From positions 1-64,000 of the forward strand of contig NZ_WMEW01000015.1 of NCBI RefSeq assembly GCF_009856355.1: 64,000 nucleotides of DNA. Reading direction: 5' to 3'. Source of the stretch: Halobacillus litoralis. Its GTDB lineage: Bacteria; Bacillota; Bacilli; Bacillales; Halobacillaceae. Of the stretch, positions 8,151 through 17,332 are shown piece after piece. The notes beneath the pieces were generated by a model, which ran no database searches, had not been told where the DNA came from, and saw only the letters and a program-made list of their open reading frames with translations. A program made the translations under genes and the position numbers. The stretch's first letter is position 1. Each line of letters starts with the position of its first letter.

Positions 8151-9083
8151 TTAAACGACTTCCATCAGACAGACACTGAAATACTCTCGTTCATCAGATA
8201 CGACACGGCGGAGCAGAAAACCACTTGCTCTCCCCAGACGAATGATGTCCTCTGGATCATATTTGTAGGAATTCTCCGTATGAATCCTTTCCTGCTTCTT
8301 CACCTCTATCGTGTGGCCGCCCAGGGTGAGAACCTGTTCCCTGCTGCTTTCCAGATGCATTTCTATCCTTCCGGCGGTTGGATTATACAGTGCCACATGG
8401 GAAAAACTGTCTACATCAATCGCCGCTTCATGCTCACGATTGATTCTTGTGAGCAGGTTTTTATTAAATGCTGCCGTCACTCCTGCTGCATCATCATAGG
8501 CCGCTTTCAAGACTGCTTCGTCCTTTTTACGATCGACCCCGAAAATCAGCTGATCGCCGGGATTCAGAAGACTTCGGATATTCTCCAGAAAAAGCTCCGC
8601 CTCCCGCGGTTCAAAATTCCCTATCGTGGAACCTGGAAAGAAAACGATTTTCTTTTTCCCTTTAAAGTCCGGGAGGGTGAACGGCTGTGTATAATCCGTG
8701 CTTAGGCCCTGGATATGAATCCCCGGATACGATGCCTGCAGCTGAGTTACCGTATCCGCAAGGAATTCTTCTGAAATATCGATTGGAATATAGCTTTCAA
8801 TATTCGGCACGTGATCCAGCAGGATTTTCGTTTTTTTACTGCTGCCGCTCCCCAGCTCAATCAGAGCAGCTGGTTTACGGAAAACCGATTTCCATGCACT
8901 CAGGTTTTCCAGAAGAATCTGCGCTTCTGTTCGTGTCTGGTAATACTCCGGGAGGTCTGTGATCTGTTCAAACAGCTGCGACCCCTGCTCGTCATACAAA
9001 AATTTAGATGATATCCATTTCTTTTCTGCAAAAAGCCCCGTGAGCATATCGGATGAGACCGTTCCATTCAGATGCGCCTTCAT
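8151..9083 (-). CDS. egtD: L-histidine N-alpha-methyltransferase EgtD
   Basis: Trimethylates histidine to hercynine with SAM, the first step of ergothioneine synthesis. The 310-aa protein has the EgtD signature FLYDEQGSQLFEQITDLPEY (residues 28-47), the SAM site LIELGSGSS (74-82), FFPGSTIGNFEP and the substrate-end motif RIEMHLES. I start it at ATG 9083, overlapping the egtB stop as ATGA with GGAGG 4 nt upstream. The pairing with egtB supports the assignment; other Methyltransf_33 members are possible. Confidence 0.88.
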   Translation of the reverse strand: MKAHLNGTVSSDMLTGLFAEKKWISSKFLYDEQGSQLFEQITDLPEYYQTRTEAQILLENLSAWKSVFRKPAALIELGSGSSKKTKILLDHVPNIESYIPIDISEEFLADTVTQLQASYPGIHIQGLSTDYTQPFTLPDFKGKKKIVFFPGSTIGNFEPREAELFLENIRSLLNPGDQLIFGVDRKKDEAVLKAAYDDAAGVTAAFNKNLLTRINREHEAAIDVDSFSHVALYNPTAGRIEMHLESSREQVLTLGGHTIEVKKQERIHTENSYKYDPEDIIRLGRASGFLLRRVVSDEREYFSVCLMEVV

Positions 9084-10330
9084 ACATCCTCCGCCAACCG
9101 GAAGCCGCTGAACTGCCACCGCATCTGCGGGTGGAAAAAGTTCCGGTACGTCGCCCGTATATGGGACTGCGGGGTTACACAGGCGCCTCCCCGGAGAACG
9201 ATTTGATTCGCCATGAACTTGGCATTGTATTCACCCAGCGCCCCGTCCAGTGGTTTATTTCCCGGGTACGGAACGTAAGGGCTCTGTGTCCATTCCCATA
9301 CATCGCCGTATGCCTTTTCGATTGTCCCGTCGCCCTTATAAATGGAATGCGGCTGATACTGTTCAGCCTCCACAAAGTGACCGTCCACCTCAAGCTCTTC
9401 CATGGCATGCTCCCACTCCTGTTCTGTCGGAAGCCTGCGGCCGGACCATCTCGCATACGCATCGGCTTCATAAAAGCTGACATGGCTGACCGGAGCATCG
9501 AGATCGATTTTCTGCAGACCGGAAAGCGTGAACATGTGCCACTCCCCGTCTTTGTTCACCCAGTACTGCGGGTGTTTCCACTGATTTTCCTTCACCGTTC
9601 CCCAGCCGTCCGAAAGCCAGTGTTCGGGCTGTTCATAGCCACCCGCCTCCATAAACTGAATGAACTCCCCGTTCGTTACCGGTCGGTTGGCTATCTTGTA
9701 GGGGTGCAGATATGTTTTATGACGTGGACCTTCATGGTCAAAAGCGAACCCGTCCCCGTTATGACCGATTTCCACGACCCCTTCTTCAAATGCAGAAAAT
9801 GAAAGTTCAGGGGCACGCCCGTAGGAAGCATCCTGCTGCTCCTTGAATATCGGATAAAGCGGGTTATAGGAAAAGTTGTATTTGATGTCCATGAGGATCA
9901 GTTCCTGGTGCTGCTGCTCATGCTGCAGACCAATTTCCACAAGCCCGTCAATATCGGCGTCACCCACACGTTCAGCAAGCAGACGACTCATTTCCTGATC
10001 GACATGACGGCGGTAATCCATCGTTTCCTCCACTGTCGGGCGGGTAATCAAACCACGCCTCTCCTGCGGGTGGAATTCCCCGACGGTTTCATAGTAGGAA
10101 TTGAAGAGGAATAAGAACTCCTCGTTATAATGCCGGTAATCAGGAATGTACACTTCCAGAATGAATTTCTCAAAAAACCACGTCGTATGCGCCAGGTGCC
10201 ATTTCATCGGACTCACATGTTTCGCCGCCTGCACGACGAAGTCTTCTGTCTGTAACGTTTCTACCAGCTTTTCCGTAAATGTTCTCGTTTCTGTATAGAC
10301 ACTCCATACACTTTGATGGGTCGTTTCCAT
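9080..10330 (-). CDS. egtB: EgtB-type iron-dependent sulfoxide synthase
   Basis: Joins a thiol (cysteine or gamma-glutamylcysteine) to hercynine with O2. The N-terminal DinB-like domain supplies the three-His iron site: WHLAH at residues 44-48 and HEQQH at 137-141. The C-terminal half is a formylglycine-generating-enzyme-like domain (WEWTQSPY, LRGGACVTPQSHIRATYRNF, FSGFRLAED). It has no fused methyltransferase, so it is not OvoA. The start at ATG 10330 has AAAGGAG 10 nt upstream and gives 416 aa. It follows the flavin reductase gene by 13 nt. Confidence 0.88.
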   Translation of the reverse strand: METTHQSVWSVYTETRTFTEKLVETLQTEDFVVQAAKHVSPMKWHLAHTTWFFEKFILEVYIPDYRHYNEEFLFLFNSYYETVGEFHPQERRGLITRPTVEETMDYRRHVDQEMSRLLAERVGDADIDGLVEIGLQHEQQHQELILMDIKYNFSYNPLYPIFKEQQDASYGRAPELSFSAFEEGVVEIGHNGDGFAFDHEGPRHKTYLHPYKIANRPVTNGEFIQFMEAGGYEQPEHWLSDGWGTVKENQWKHPQYWVNKDGEWHMFTLSGLQKIDLDAPVSHVSFYEADAYARWSGRRLPTEQEWEHAMEELEVDGHFVEAEQYQPHSIYKGDGTIEKAYGDVWEWTQSPYVPYPGNKPLDGALGEYNAKFMANQIVLRGGACVTPQSHIRATYRNFFHPQMRWQFSGFRLAEDV

Positions 10331-10343
10331 ATAGCAGCTCCTT

Positions 10344-10976
10344 TTACTCGGTCTTATTTCCAACAGCGGGGATAGGGTTTTCCTTGAACATTCGGGCCAG
10401 ATGCAGCGTATTGTAGGCAAGCATCTTCACATGACCTTTCGTAAACTCATTCTCCTGCCCTCCGCCTTCATCCAGATAAGACGCACCGGGACCGGCTTCT
10501 CCGACCCAGTAGGCATCCACATTCGGCGGAATGACGAAACCGATATGGGACAGGCCGTAAATAATCGAGGCAGCGGCGTGCTTCGCTCCATCTTCGTTTC
10601 CGGTGATGACGACGCCCCCGACTTTGTTGTAGTAGACTGCCTGTCCCTTCTCATTCGTTTCACTGCTGCTTCCATACAGACGTTCCATAGCAACACTTGC
10701 GATGCTGCTTTTTTCTCCGAGCCAGAGCGGTGTTCCGATCAGAAGAATATCCGCTTCTTTGACCTTTTCAAAGATCTCCGGCCACTGATCCCCTCCGCCG
10801 AGGTCCTTGGCCACACCATTCGGGATATGATAATCCGCGAGACGCACCGTTTCCGTATGTACCCCTTCAGTTTCCAGGAGATCCAGCACCTCCCTTCCGA
10901 GTGCTTCGGTATGGGATATTTCATCCGATGTTTTCTTTAAGCTGCAGTTCAAGATTAACGCTTTCAGTTCTGCCAT
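10344..10976 (-). CDS. NADPH-dependent FMN reductase family protein
   Basis: A 210-aa flavodoxin-fold oxidoreductase. It begins with the phosphate-binding strand LILNCSLKK, has DILLIGTPLWLGEKSS near residue 75 and GGVVITGNEDGAKH near 120, the usual FMN-loop positions. AAAGGAGG precedes the ATG. It is the first gene of the cluster with egtB and egtD, so it may supply reducing power to, or be coexpressed with, thiohistidine metabolism; this is inference. Confidence 0.85.
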   Translation of the reverse strand: MAELKALILNCSLKKTSDEISHTEALGREVLDLLETEGVHTETVRLADYHIPNGVAKDLGGGDQWPEIFEKVKEADILLIGTPLWLGEKSSIASVAMERLYGSSSETNEKGQAVYYNKVGGVVITGNEDGAKHAAASIIYGLSHIGFVIPPNVDAYWVGEAGPGASYLDEGGGQENEFTKGHVKMLAYNTLHLARMFKENPIPAVGNKTE

Positions 10977-11138
10977 CCTGTCCAGCCTCCTTTAAAGTAT
11001 ATTGAATGCTTTTTCCCTTCTTCTTTTATTTTAATCCTGCTTTTTCCAATTTGTAAGGTAAATGACAGAAACTTTACACATGTTTACATTTGAATAGGGC
11101 ATTTTAGAAGAGAAGAATGGATAAAGGAGTGGGTAGTG

Positions 11139-11645
11139 ATGTTCAAATTGAATGAAAAAGCACCTGATTTCACCCTGCCGAAAATTACCGGCGGTGAATT
11201 CTGTTTCTCTGATGATTTGAAAAGCCATGACGAGGATCACTGGCATTTGATTATATTTTTCCGGGGGTCCTGGTGCCCGGCCTGTATGAACGAGCTGGAT
11301 CAGCTCGAAAAGGAGCAGGGTTACTTCAACGATAAGAAGATCCACTTGATCACGGTCACCCATGATGAACAAGCCGATCTCGAGAAAATGCAGCAGGAGC
11401 ACCAATTCAGCTTTCCTGTGCTGAATGATAAGGACTTCCAGTTCCTTAAGGACTACCACGTGCACTTCCATGCGGAAGATGCCCCTTACGAAGACCATGG
11501 CACCCACGGTGACCCGGCCTACTTCCTGACTGATGCCGAAGGACGCGTCCTGTACCAGCAGAGGCAGACAAGTCCATTCGGTCGACCGGCACCGACAGAA
11601 TTAAGGAAGATCATCCAGTATATCCGCAGCAACTTAAAAGGCTGA
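11139..11645 (+). CDS. Peroxiredoxin / AhpC-TSA family thiol oxidoreductase
   Basis: 168 aa with the thioredoxin-fold opening FKLNEKAPDFTLP and the redox site GSWCPAC (Cys 46 and 49). A CxxC at this position resembles bacterioferritin comigratory (BCP/PrxQ-like) or ResA-like reductases. No signal peptide is visible, so it is probably cytoplasmic. AAGGAG precedes both ATG 11139 and a GTG one codon upstream. It is divergent from the egt cluster. Confidence 0.85.
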   Translation: MFKLNEKAPDFTLPKITGGEFCFSDDLKSHDEDHWHLIIFFRGSWCPACMNELDQLEKEQGYFNDKKIHLITVTHDEQADLEKMQQEHQFSFPVLNDKDFQFLKDYHVHFHAEDAPYEDHGTHGDPAYFLTDAEGRVLYQQRQTSPFGRPAPTELRKIIQYIRSNLKG

Positions 11646-11651
11646 ACACAA

Positions 11652-11697
11652 AACACCCCGCCCGGTGAACAGGTTTCCTTCACCAGGCGGGGTGTTT
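11652..11697 (+). terminator. Bidirectional terminator between peroxiredoxin and SIS genes
   Basis: AACACCCCGCC pairs with GGCGGGGTGTT and inner GGTGAA with TTCACC. A-rich and T-rich flanks suit both converging genes. Confidence 0.85.
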
Positions 11698-11748
11698 AAT
11701 TTTCATGATTCCACGAACCGCATCACATACTAAAAAAGTGCCTTCACG

Positions 11749-12462
11749 TTAAAAACGGATACGCGTATAATGATCGATCATTCGTTGATTGTGTTCATCG
11801 GATCCATCCACATTGCCACTTTTGAAAACCGGCACGTCCATACCGCTCTCCTCCAAGTGATGGATGGTCCGTGTCAAAAGCTCATGGACGATGGCGGTAC
11901 CCAGGACCGTCGACACGGGGGAATGACTGGTTCCCTTCCCTTTCATGACCGCGTCACCGACCGGTACTTCCATATCAATGACGTTCTCAGCCGCATCTTC
12001 AAGCCGCTTCCCTGAATCCAGCCGGGAAGGCTGCGAGGCGGCATAGCGGAGCGATGTCAGAGCTGTGGTATACACACCCCGCTCCCTGAAAAATTCCGCT
12101 GCTTCCACTGGAGCCGGATTACGTCCTGAAGTGGACAGGATCAGCACCGCATCTTCAGGCTGTACGTCTTCCTTCTCCAAATAAGGTCCGACAAACCCCG
12201 GGGTTCGTTCATACTGACTGGCCTGCACGGCGCCCTTATGAAGCATAAGCGGCTCGATAAGTATCGGACGAACCGGAACTAGGCCGCCGGCCCGGTAATA
12301 CGCTTCCTGGGCAATCAAGCTGGAATGTCCACAGCCGAACATATGAATGACGCCGCCCCTGCTGATGGCTTCCGCATAGCGGCGGCTGATGGTCGCAAAA
12401 GCCTCTGACTGACGTCCTGCCAAGGTCTGAAGACGGCGGGATACATCCAATAAGTAACTCAT
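11749..12462 (-). CDS. SIS domain protein, UPF0309 type
   Basis: A 237-aa sugar isomerase-fold protein. It has GGVIHMFGCGHSSLIAQE (residues 36-53) and LILSTSGRNPAPVEAA, the phosphosugar-binding segments. It is the last gene of the nag operon, 10 nt after nagR, so an amino-sugar phosphate ligand is likely. The exact reaction (isomerase, deaminase or etherase-like) cannot be read from the sequence. Confidence 0.85.
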   Translation of the reverse strand: MSYLLDVSRRLQTLAGRQSEAFATISRRYAEAISRGGVIHMFGCGHSSLIAQEAYYRAGGLVPVRPILIEPLMLHKGAVQASQYERTPGFVGPYLEKEDVQPEDAVLILSTSGRNPAPVEAAEFFRERGVYTTALTSLRYAASQPSRLDSGKRLEDAAENVIDMEVPVGDAVMKGKGTSHSPVSTVLGTAIVHELLTRTIHHLEESGMDVPVFKSGNVDGSDEHNQRMIDHYTRIRF

Positions 12463-12472
12463 GACATCCTCC

Positions 12473-13192
12473 TTACCTCACAATATCACTGATGAACTTA
12501 TAGCGATCCGCCCTGTAGGTGGATTTGACGACTTCGAACGGAATACCGTTATCAAGATAGCTGCACCGCTCAATATGGAGAACCGGTGCCCCCGCTTCAA
12601 TTTGAAGTTCAGTGCCTTCATTCTCATCGGCTGCGCGGGCTTCAATCTCCTGACGGGCATGGCTGATTGTAAGATCAAGAACATGCTCCATATACTCATA
12701 CATTGATCCCTGCACGATATCCTCCGTAAGGTCCGGAAGCAGGGAAACAGGGAGAAAAGACGTTTCGACGGCCATCGCCTGCCTGTCAGCAAACCGGATG
12801 CGTTTGACGGCATACACCTCTCCTTCTTCAAGCTTCAGCTTAGAAGCAATATCCTGAGGAGCCTGCATCACATCAAACGATAACAGACGGGTGGCTGAAG
12901 TCATGCCGCGGAGCTTCATGTCCTCTGTAAAACTGGTCAACCCCTTCAGCGGCTGTTCAATCTTTTTTTCTGCGACGAACGTCCCTCTTCCTTTTTCCCT
13001 GTAAAGGATGCCGTCATTAACCATGTTGGACACCGCCTGTCTGACCGTCATCCGGCTGACTTGAAAGCGTTCGGACAACTCTCTTTCCGAAGGGATCATA
13101 TCTCCCGCCTGGAATGTTCCTTCACTGATTTCCCGCTTTAAGAATTCTTCGATCTGATAATACATCGGGAGCGGATGATTCTTTTTCAACAC
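12473..13192 (-). CDS. nagR: GntR/HutC-family repressor NagR
   Basis: 239 aa. The N-terminal winged helix carries DMIPSERELSERFQVSRMTV (residues 31-50) and GRGTFVAE; the C-terminal UTRA effector domain runs from about residue 90. The GTG start lies 6 nt after the nagB stop, with AAAGGGTGAGGGG spanning it. By family it binds glucosamine-6-phosphate or GlcNAc-6-phosphate and represses the operon. A matching operator lies upstream of nagE. Confidence 0.88.
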   Translation of the reverse strand: MLKKNHPLPMYYQIEEFLKREISEGTFQAGDMIPSERELSERFQVSRMTVRQAVSNMVNDGILYREKGRGTFVAEKKIEQPLKGLTSFTEDMKLRGMTSATRLLSFDVMQAPQDIASKLKLEEGEVYAVKRIRFADRQAMAVETSFLPVSLLPDLTEDIVQGSMYEYMEHVLDLTISHARQEIEARAADENEGTELQIEAGAPVLHIERCSYLDNGIPFEVVKSTYRADRYKFISDIVR

Positions 13193-13198
13193 AACCCC

Positions 13199-13936
13199 TC
13201 ACCCTTTCTCGTTTACTAAAGCATAGGCCTCCTGGTCGACGATCAGCGTCAAATCCGGGTGCCCCTTCAAAGAAGAAGCCGGAAACTGCTCATCTTCCTC
13301 TCCGTAAATCAGCTGGCGGATCGCTTCAGCTTTGTGTTTCCCGGAGGCCAGCAGAATGATCCGTTTACTTTTATGAATGGATTGAATCCCCATCGTGACC
13401 GCATACGTCGGGACTTCCTCCATTGTATCAAAAAACCGGGCGTTCGCCTGTCGGGTGGAAGGGGTCAATTCAACCACATGGGTACCGCTCTCAAATGACG
13501 TCCCGGGCTCATTGAATCCGATATGTCCGTTTTCGCCAATGCCAAGCAGCTGCAGGTCTGGCGGTCCGATCTCATCAATGATCTGTTCATAACGACTGCT
13601 TTCCTCAGCCAGGTCCTCTGCTCTGCCATCAGGAACGTAGGTATTCTCCTTCCGAATGTTAATCAAGTCAAAGAAATGTTTGTCCATAAAGCAGCGGTAG
13701 CTTTGATGATGGTCCGGACTCAGGCCGACATATTCATCCAGATTTAATGTAGATACACCGTTGTAGTCGGTCTGCCCTTTCTCATAACTCTTCACAAGCT
13801 CCTTGTACGTTCCAAGAGGGGTGCTGCCTGTCGCTAAACCGAGGACAGAAGCTGGCTCTTTCTTCAGCTGGCTGTCGATGATCTCCGCAGCTTTTCTGCT
13901 GAGTTCCTCATAGTTGTTCGTAACGATAACCTCCAT
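13199..13936 (-). CDS. nagB: Glucosamine-6-phosphate deaminase NagB
   Basis: Converts glucosamine-6-phosphate to fructose-6-phosphate and ammonia. The 245-aa protein shows GLATGSTPLGTYKEL (33-47), LNLDEYVGLSPDHHQSY and LLGIGENGHIGFNEPG, which carry the catalytic Asp/His residues. The start overlaps the nagA stop as TAATG. Confidence 0.95.
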   Translation of the reverse strand: MEVIVTNNYEELSRKAAEIIDSQLKKEPASVLGLATGSTPLGTYKELVKSYEKGQTDYNGVSTLNLDEYVGLSPDHHQSYRCFMDKHFFDLINIRKENTYVPDGRAEDLAEESSRYEQIIDEIGPPDLQLLGIGENGHIGFNEPGTSFESGTHVVELTPSTRQANARFFDTMEEVPTYAVTMGIQSIHKSKRIILLASGKHKAEAIRQLIYGEEDEQFPASSLKGHPDLTLIVDQEAYALVNEKG

Positions 13937-15108
13937 TACTGCACCTCCTCTGCGTTATAGCTGATCTTTCCCCTGCATATCGTCAAGGTAACATTCCCCT
14001 GTTCATCCAAGAGCACAAGGTCTGCATCCTTTCCTTGTTCGATGCTCCCTTTGCGGTCTTCGACACCCAGCTGGACAGCAGCATTCCAGGAGGTGATGCT
14101 GACCAGTTCCTGCCACGACAAGCCGGCGTGCTGTTTCATCTTTTTAGCGGCTTCCTCCAACGTTAAAATGCTTCCGGCAAGCGTCCCGTCAGCCAGCCTC
14201 GCTTCATTGTTTTCCACGAAGACATCCTGGCCGCCAAGGTCATACGTCCCCGGTGGTAGACATTTGGCACGCATCGCGTCTGTGATCAACACCGACCGTC
14301 CGCTTCCGATATTCTGATACGCCAGTTTAACGGCATCTGGATGGACATGGATATGATCGACAATCATCTCTACAAGGAGACGGTCGTTCATGAAGGCCGC
14401 CCCAACAAGTCCCGGCTCCCGGTGATGCAGGCCGCTCATCTGATTGTATAAGTGCGTCACGTGGCGCGCGCCTTTTTCCACGGCTTCAGTGACCTGATCG
14501 AAACGGGCATCGCTGTGGCCGAGGGAGCAGACGACGCCTGTCCGGCTCACTTCTTCAATAAAAGCAGCAGCCCCTTCCGTTTCCGGCGCAACCGTAACAA
14601 GCTTGATGTGGCCGCGGCTTTCCTGCTGCCATTCGTGGAACAGGTCGACAGATGGCTTGATGATATGATCCGGATGCTGGGCGCCGGCCTTTTTCTCTGA
14701 AATGAACGGACCTTCCAAATGGATGCCTAGCATTTCTGCGCCATCTCCACATTTCTGGGATTCCTTGAATGTCCCGGCATTTCTGAGTGCTTGCGTGATG
14801 TTGTCACGTGACTGGGTCATCGTCGTCGCAAGGAAGCTCGTCGTCCCTTCTTTCGGGAGCTGTGCACTCATGCCGTAAAGGGCTTCCGGCACAGCATCCA
14901 TAACGTCATGACCAGCCGCTCCATGAATGTGCACATCAATGAACCCCGGCACCATCACCCGGCCTTTTCCATCGACAACGGTTCCACCGGTTTCCAGCGC
15001 CCCGGTCGAAACCTCAGCGATTTTTCCCTCCCGGATCCGTACAGATCCGGATGAGATGGTGTGGTCAGTGAACACGATGTCCACATTCGTAATGACTATG
15101 TCATTCAT
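13936..15108 (-). CDS. nagA: N-acetylglucosamine-6-phosphate deacetylase NagA
   Basis: Removes acetate from GlcNAc-6-phosphate. The 390-aa amidohydrolase has DVHIHGAAGHDVMD, HLEGPFISEKKAGAQ, GHSDARFDQV, THLYNQMSGLHHREPG and the catalytic Asp in LITDAMRAKCLPPG. I start at ATG 15108 (MNDIVITN) after AAAGGAGGACGACGGGC; the frame is open 30 codons further, inside nagE. It overlaps the nagE end by 8 nt. Confidence 0.94.
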   Translation of the reverse strand: MNDIVITNVDIVFTDHTISSGSVRIREGKIAEVSTGALETGGTVVDGKGRVMVPGFIDVHIHGAAGHDVMDAVPEALYGMSAQLPKEGTTSFLATTMTQSRDNITQALRNAGTFKESQKCGDGAEMLGIHLEGPFISEKKAGAQHPDHIIKPSVDLFHEWQQESRGHIKLVTVAPETEGAAAFIEEVSRTGVVCSLGHSDARFDQVTEAVEKGARHVTHLYNQMSGLHHREPGLVGAAFMNDRLLVEMIVDHIHVHPDAVKLAYQNIGSGRSVLITDAMRAKCLPPGTYDLGGQDVFVENNEARLADGTLAGSILTLEEAAKKMKQHAGLSWQELVSITSWNAAVQLGVEDRKGSIEQGKDADLVLLDEQGNVTLTICRGKISYNAEEVQ

Positions 15109-17032
15109 GCCCGTCGTCCTCCTTTTTCCTGGTGACTTCCAGAATCTCTTTGTCTCCACGCTCTGCCTGTCCATGCTTGAGCACGTGGATCTCTTCATTT
15201 TCCAGGTTTGTGAAAATAACCGGAGTAATGATGGACGGTGCTTTCTTCTTCACGGTATCCATATCCACCTGTAATAACGGTGTCCCCAGATCAACAAGGT
15301 CTCCGGCCTCCACGAGTGCCTCAAACCCTTTTCCTTGAAGCTTCACCGTATCCAGGCCGACATGAATAAGCAGTTCAAGACCTTTGTCCGTCTCCAGACC
15401 AACCGCATGCTTCGTAGGGAAGACCTGAACCACTTTTCCTTTGACAGGAGAAGTGATGGTGCCGTCCGCGGGATCGACCGCAAGCCCCGGTCCCATCATA
15501 CCTTCGGCAAAGACTTGATCCGGGACTTCTTCAAGTGGAAGGATGCGGCCGGTGACCGGCATGGCGAACGCTTCTTTGTTCAATGTGCGTTCGGGAGAAG
15601 CAGGTGCTTGTTCCTGTTCGGTCCTTGAAGCAGCTGGAGCCGTCATCCCCGGGTTCTCCATCTGTTTCTTCATCGCTTCCGCTACAAATTCCACCGTCGT
15701 TCCAACAATGACCTGAAGGTTCCGGCGTCCAATCTTCATGACGCCGCGCGCACCGGAACGCTTTAACGACGATTCATCAACGATGTCCCTGTCTTTCATT
15801 TCAAGACGTAAACGGGTGGTACAATAATCGAGCGTTGCAATATTATCCGCACCACCAAGCGCTTCGATATAATGATAAGCTTTGGCTTCGTATTCATCTG
15901 TACCCTCTTCCACTTCTGTCTGCACTTCTTCCTCATCTTCCCGACCCGGCGTTTTCAAGTTGAGCTTGATGATCAGGAAGTAGAACACAAGGAAATAGAC
16001 AGCAGCCATAAATAAGCCGATGAGAACGAGTGTGAACGGATTTTGTGCAATGTTGTAATTCAAGACGTAGTCGATCAGTCCGGCAGAAAATCCAAACCCG
16101 TGGCGGACATCAAAGAGATACGCCAAAATCATCGATACCCCTGTTAAAGCGGCGTGAACAACATAAAGTAGTGGAGACAGGAACATGAAGGAAAATTCGA
16201 TCGGCTCTGTTACACCGGTAAGGAACGATGTCAGACCGATACTCAGGAACATCCCTCCAACCGCGGCTTTGCGTTCTTTTTTCGCAGCGGCGTACATAGC
16301 GAGACAAGCCGCCGGAAGGCCGAACATCATCACAGGGAAGAATCCGGCAAGAAAGCTTCCTGCAGACGGATCGCCGTTCAGGAAGCGGTTGATCTCTCCG
16401 CGTACGACTTCTCCACCTTCTGTAGTAAACGTCCCGAAATCAAACCAGATCAGTGTATTCATCACATGGTGCAGGCCGACTGGAATCAACAGACGATTTA
16501 AAAATCCGTAAATTCCAACTCCAGCGGCTCCACCGTTTAATATCCAGTCTGCGGTTGAATCCAGCAGCGCCTGGGGATAGACCCAGACGTAACCAAGAAT
16601 AAAAGCAGCGACAACCATTACGGCGGAAGTAATGATCGGGACAAACCGTTTTCCTCCGAAGAAAGATAAAAACTCCGGAAACTTGACATCATTATATCGG
16701 TTGTAAAGCAAGCCGGCCGCAATCCCGGCGATCACCCCGGCAAAAACTCCCATCTTAACATCTTCATTGATGGCACCGATTCCATTATCAAGAACCAGAT
16801 ACCCGACGGCGCCCGCCAAAGCGGCAGCTCCGCTTCCATCCTTCGATAATCCCATCGCTATGCCGATGGCGAATATAAGGGCAAGGTTGCCCAGAATTCC
16901 ATTCCCTGCGGCTGTTATAAATGGAAGATCGAGAAAATCCTCCATGCCGAGCCTGACGAGCAGCGCAGCCGCCGGCAGCGTGGCAATCGGAAACATGAGA
17001 GACTTTCCAATTCTTTGTAAAAAGTTCAACAT
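15101..17032 (-). CDS. nagE: N-acetylglucosamine PTS permease, IICBA
   Basis: Imports and phosphorylates GlcNAc. The 643-aa fusion has, in order, a membrane IIC domain (about 1-370), IIB with the phospho-Cys in LDYCTTRLRL (near residue 403) and IIA with the active His in LLIHVGLDTVKL (near 554). Glucose permeases share this layout, but the following nagA-nagB-nagR genes point to GlcNAc. It leads the operon, after a NagR-type operator and a cre site. Confidence 0.92.
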   Translation of the reverse strand: MLNFLQRIGKSLMFPIATLPAAALLVRLGMEDFLDLPFITAAGNGILGNLALIFAIGIAMGLSKDGSGAAALAGAVGYLVLDNGIGAINEDVKMGVFAGVIAGIAAGLLYNRYNDVKFPEFLSFFGGKRFVPIITSAVMVVAAFILGYVWVYPQALLDSTADWILNGGAAGVGIYGFLNRLLIPVGLHHVMNTLIWFDFGTFTTEGGEVVRGEINRFLNGDPSAGSFLAGFFPVMMFGLPAACLAMYAAAKKERKAAVGGMFLSIGLTSFLTGVTEPIEFSFMFLSPLLYVVHAALTGVSMILAYLFDVRHGFGFSAGLIDYVLNYNIAQNPFTLVLIGLFMAAVYFLVFYFLIIKLNLKTPGREDEEEVQTEVEEGTDEYEAKAYHYIEALGGADNIATLDYCTTRLRLEMKDRDIVDESSLKRSGARGVMKIGRRNLQVIVGTTVEFVAEAMKKQMENPGMTAPAASRTEQEQAPASPERTLNKEAFAMPVTGRILPLEEVPDQVFAEGMMGPGLAVDPADGTITSPVKGKVVQVFPTKHAVGLETDKGLELLIHVGLDTVKLQGKGFEALVEAGDLVDLGTPLLQVDMDTVKKKAPSIITPVIFTNLENEEIHVLKHGQAERGDKEILEVTRKKEDDGHE

Positions 17033-17055
17033 GATGCTGTACCCCCTCTAATATA

Positions 17056-17068
17056 TGCAAACGTTTCA
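17056..17068 (-). promoter_or_regulatory. Probable cre (CcpA) site of the nag operon
   Basis: TGCAAACGTTTCA fits the Bacillus catabolite-responsive consensus, 24 nt upstream of the nagE start. A second cre-like sequence, TGTAAGCGCTTAGA, lies near 17208 and could serve the divergent symporter. Confidence 0.65.
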
Positions 17069-17096
17069 TTGAAGTTATCGTACCACCTCTCCCTTA

Positions 17097-17115
17097 TAGT
17101 TGTCTATACCAGTTT
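17097..17115 (-). promoter_or_regulatory. Probable NagR operator upstream of nagE
   Basis: The minus strand reads AACTGGTATAGACAACT, close to the dre motif (ATTGGTATAGA-type) bound by Bacillus NagR/YvoA. It lies about 65 nt before the nagE start. Confidence 0.65.
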
Positions 17116-17332
17116 AAATTTTTGAAATATTTAAACTTCAACCGCTTCCAAAAAGGTGGATACCCGGCATTCGGCCGTTTTCTATACCCTTTTGTGCTTT
17201 TTTACAAATGTAAGCGCTTAGAATTTCGCATCTGCACAAATAGTTATAGAATCAGGGATGATAAAGTGTTAAAGTAGAAACCGTTTACATCCACCACACA
17301 ACAATGTATCAACCGATTTCAGGGGGGATTCC

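Noticed and set aside
9053..9802. 249-codon plus-strand frame
   Set aside because: Antisense shadow of egtB; the minus frame has clear domain motifs.
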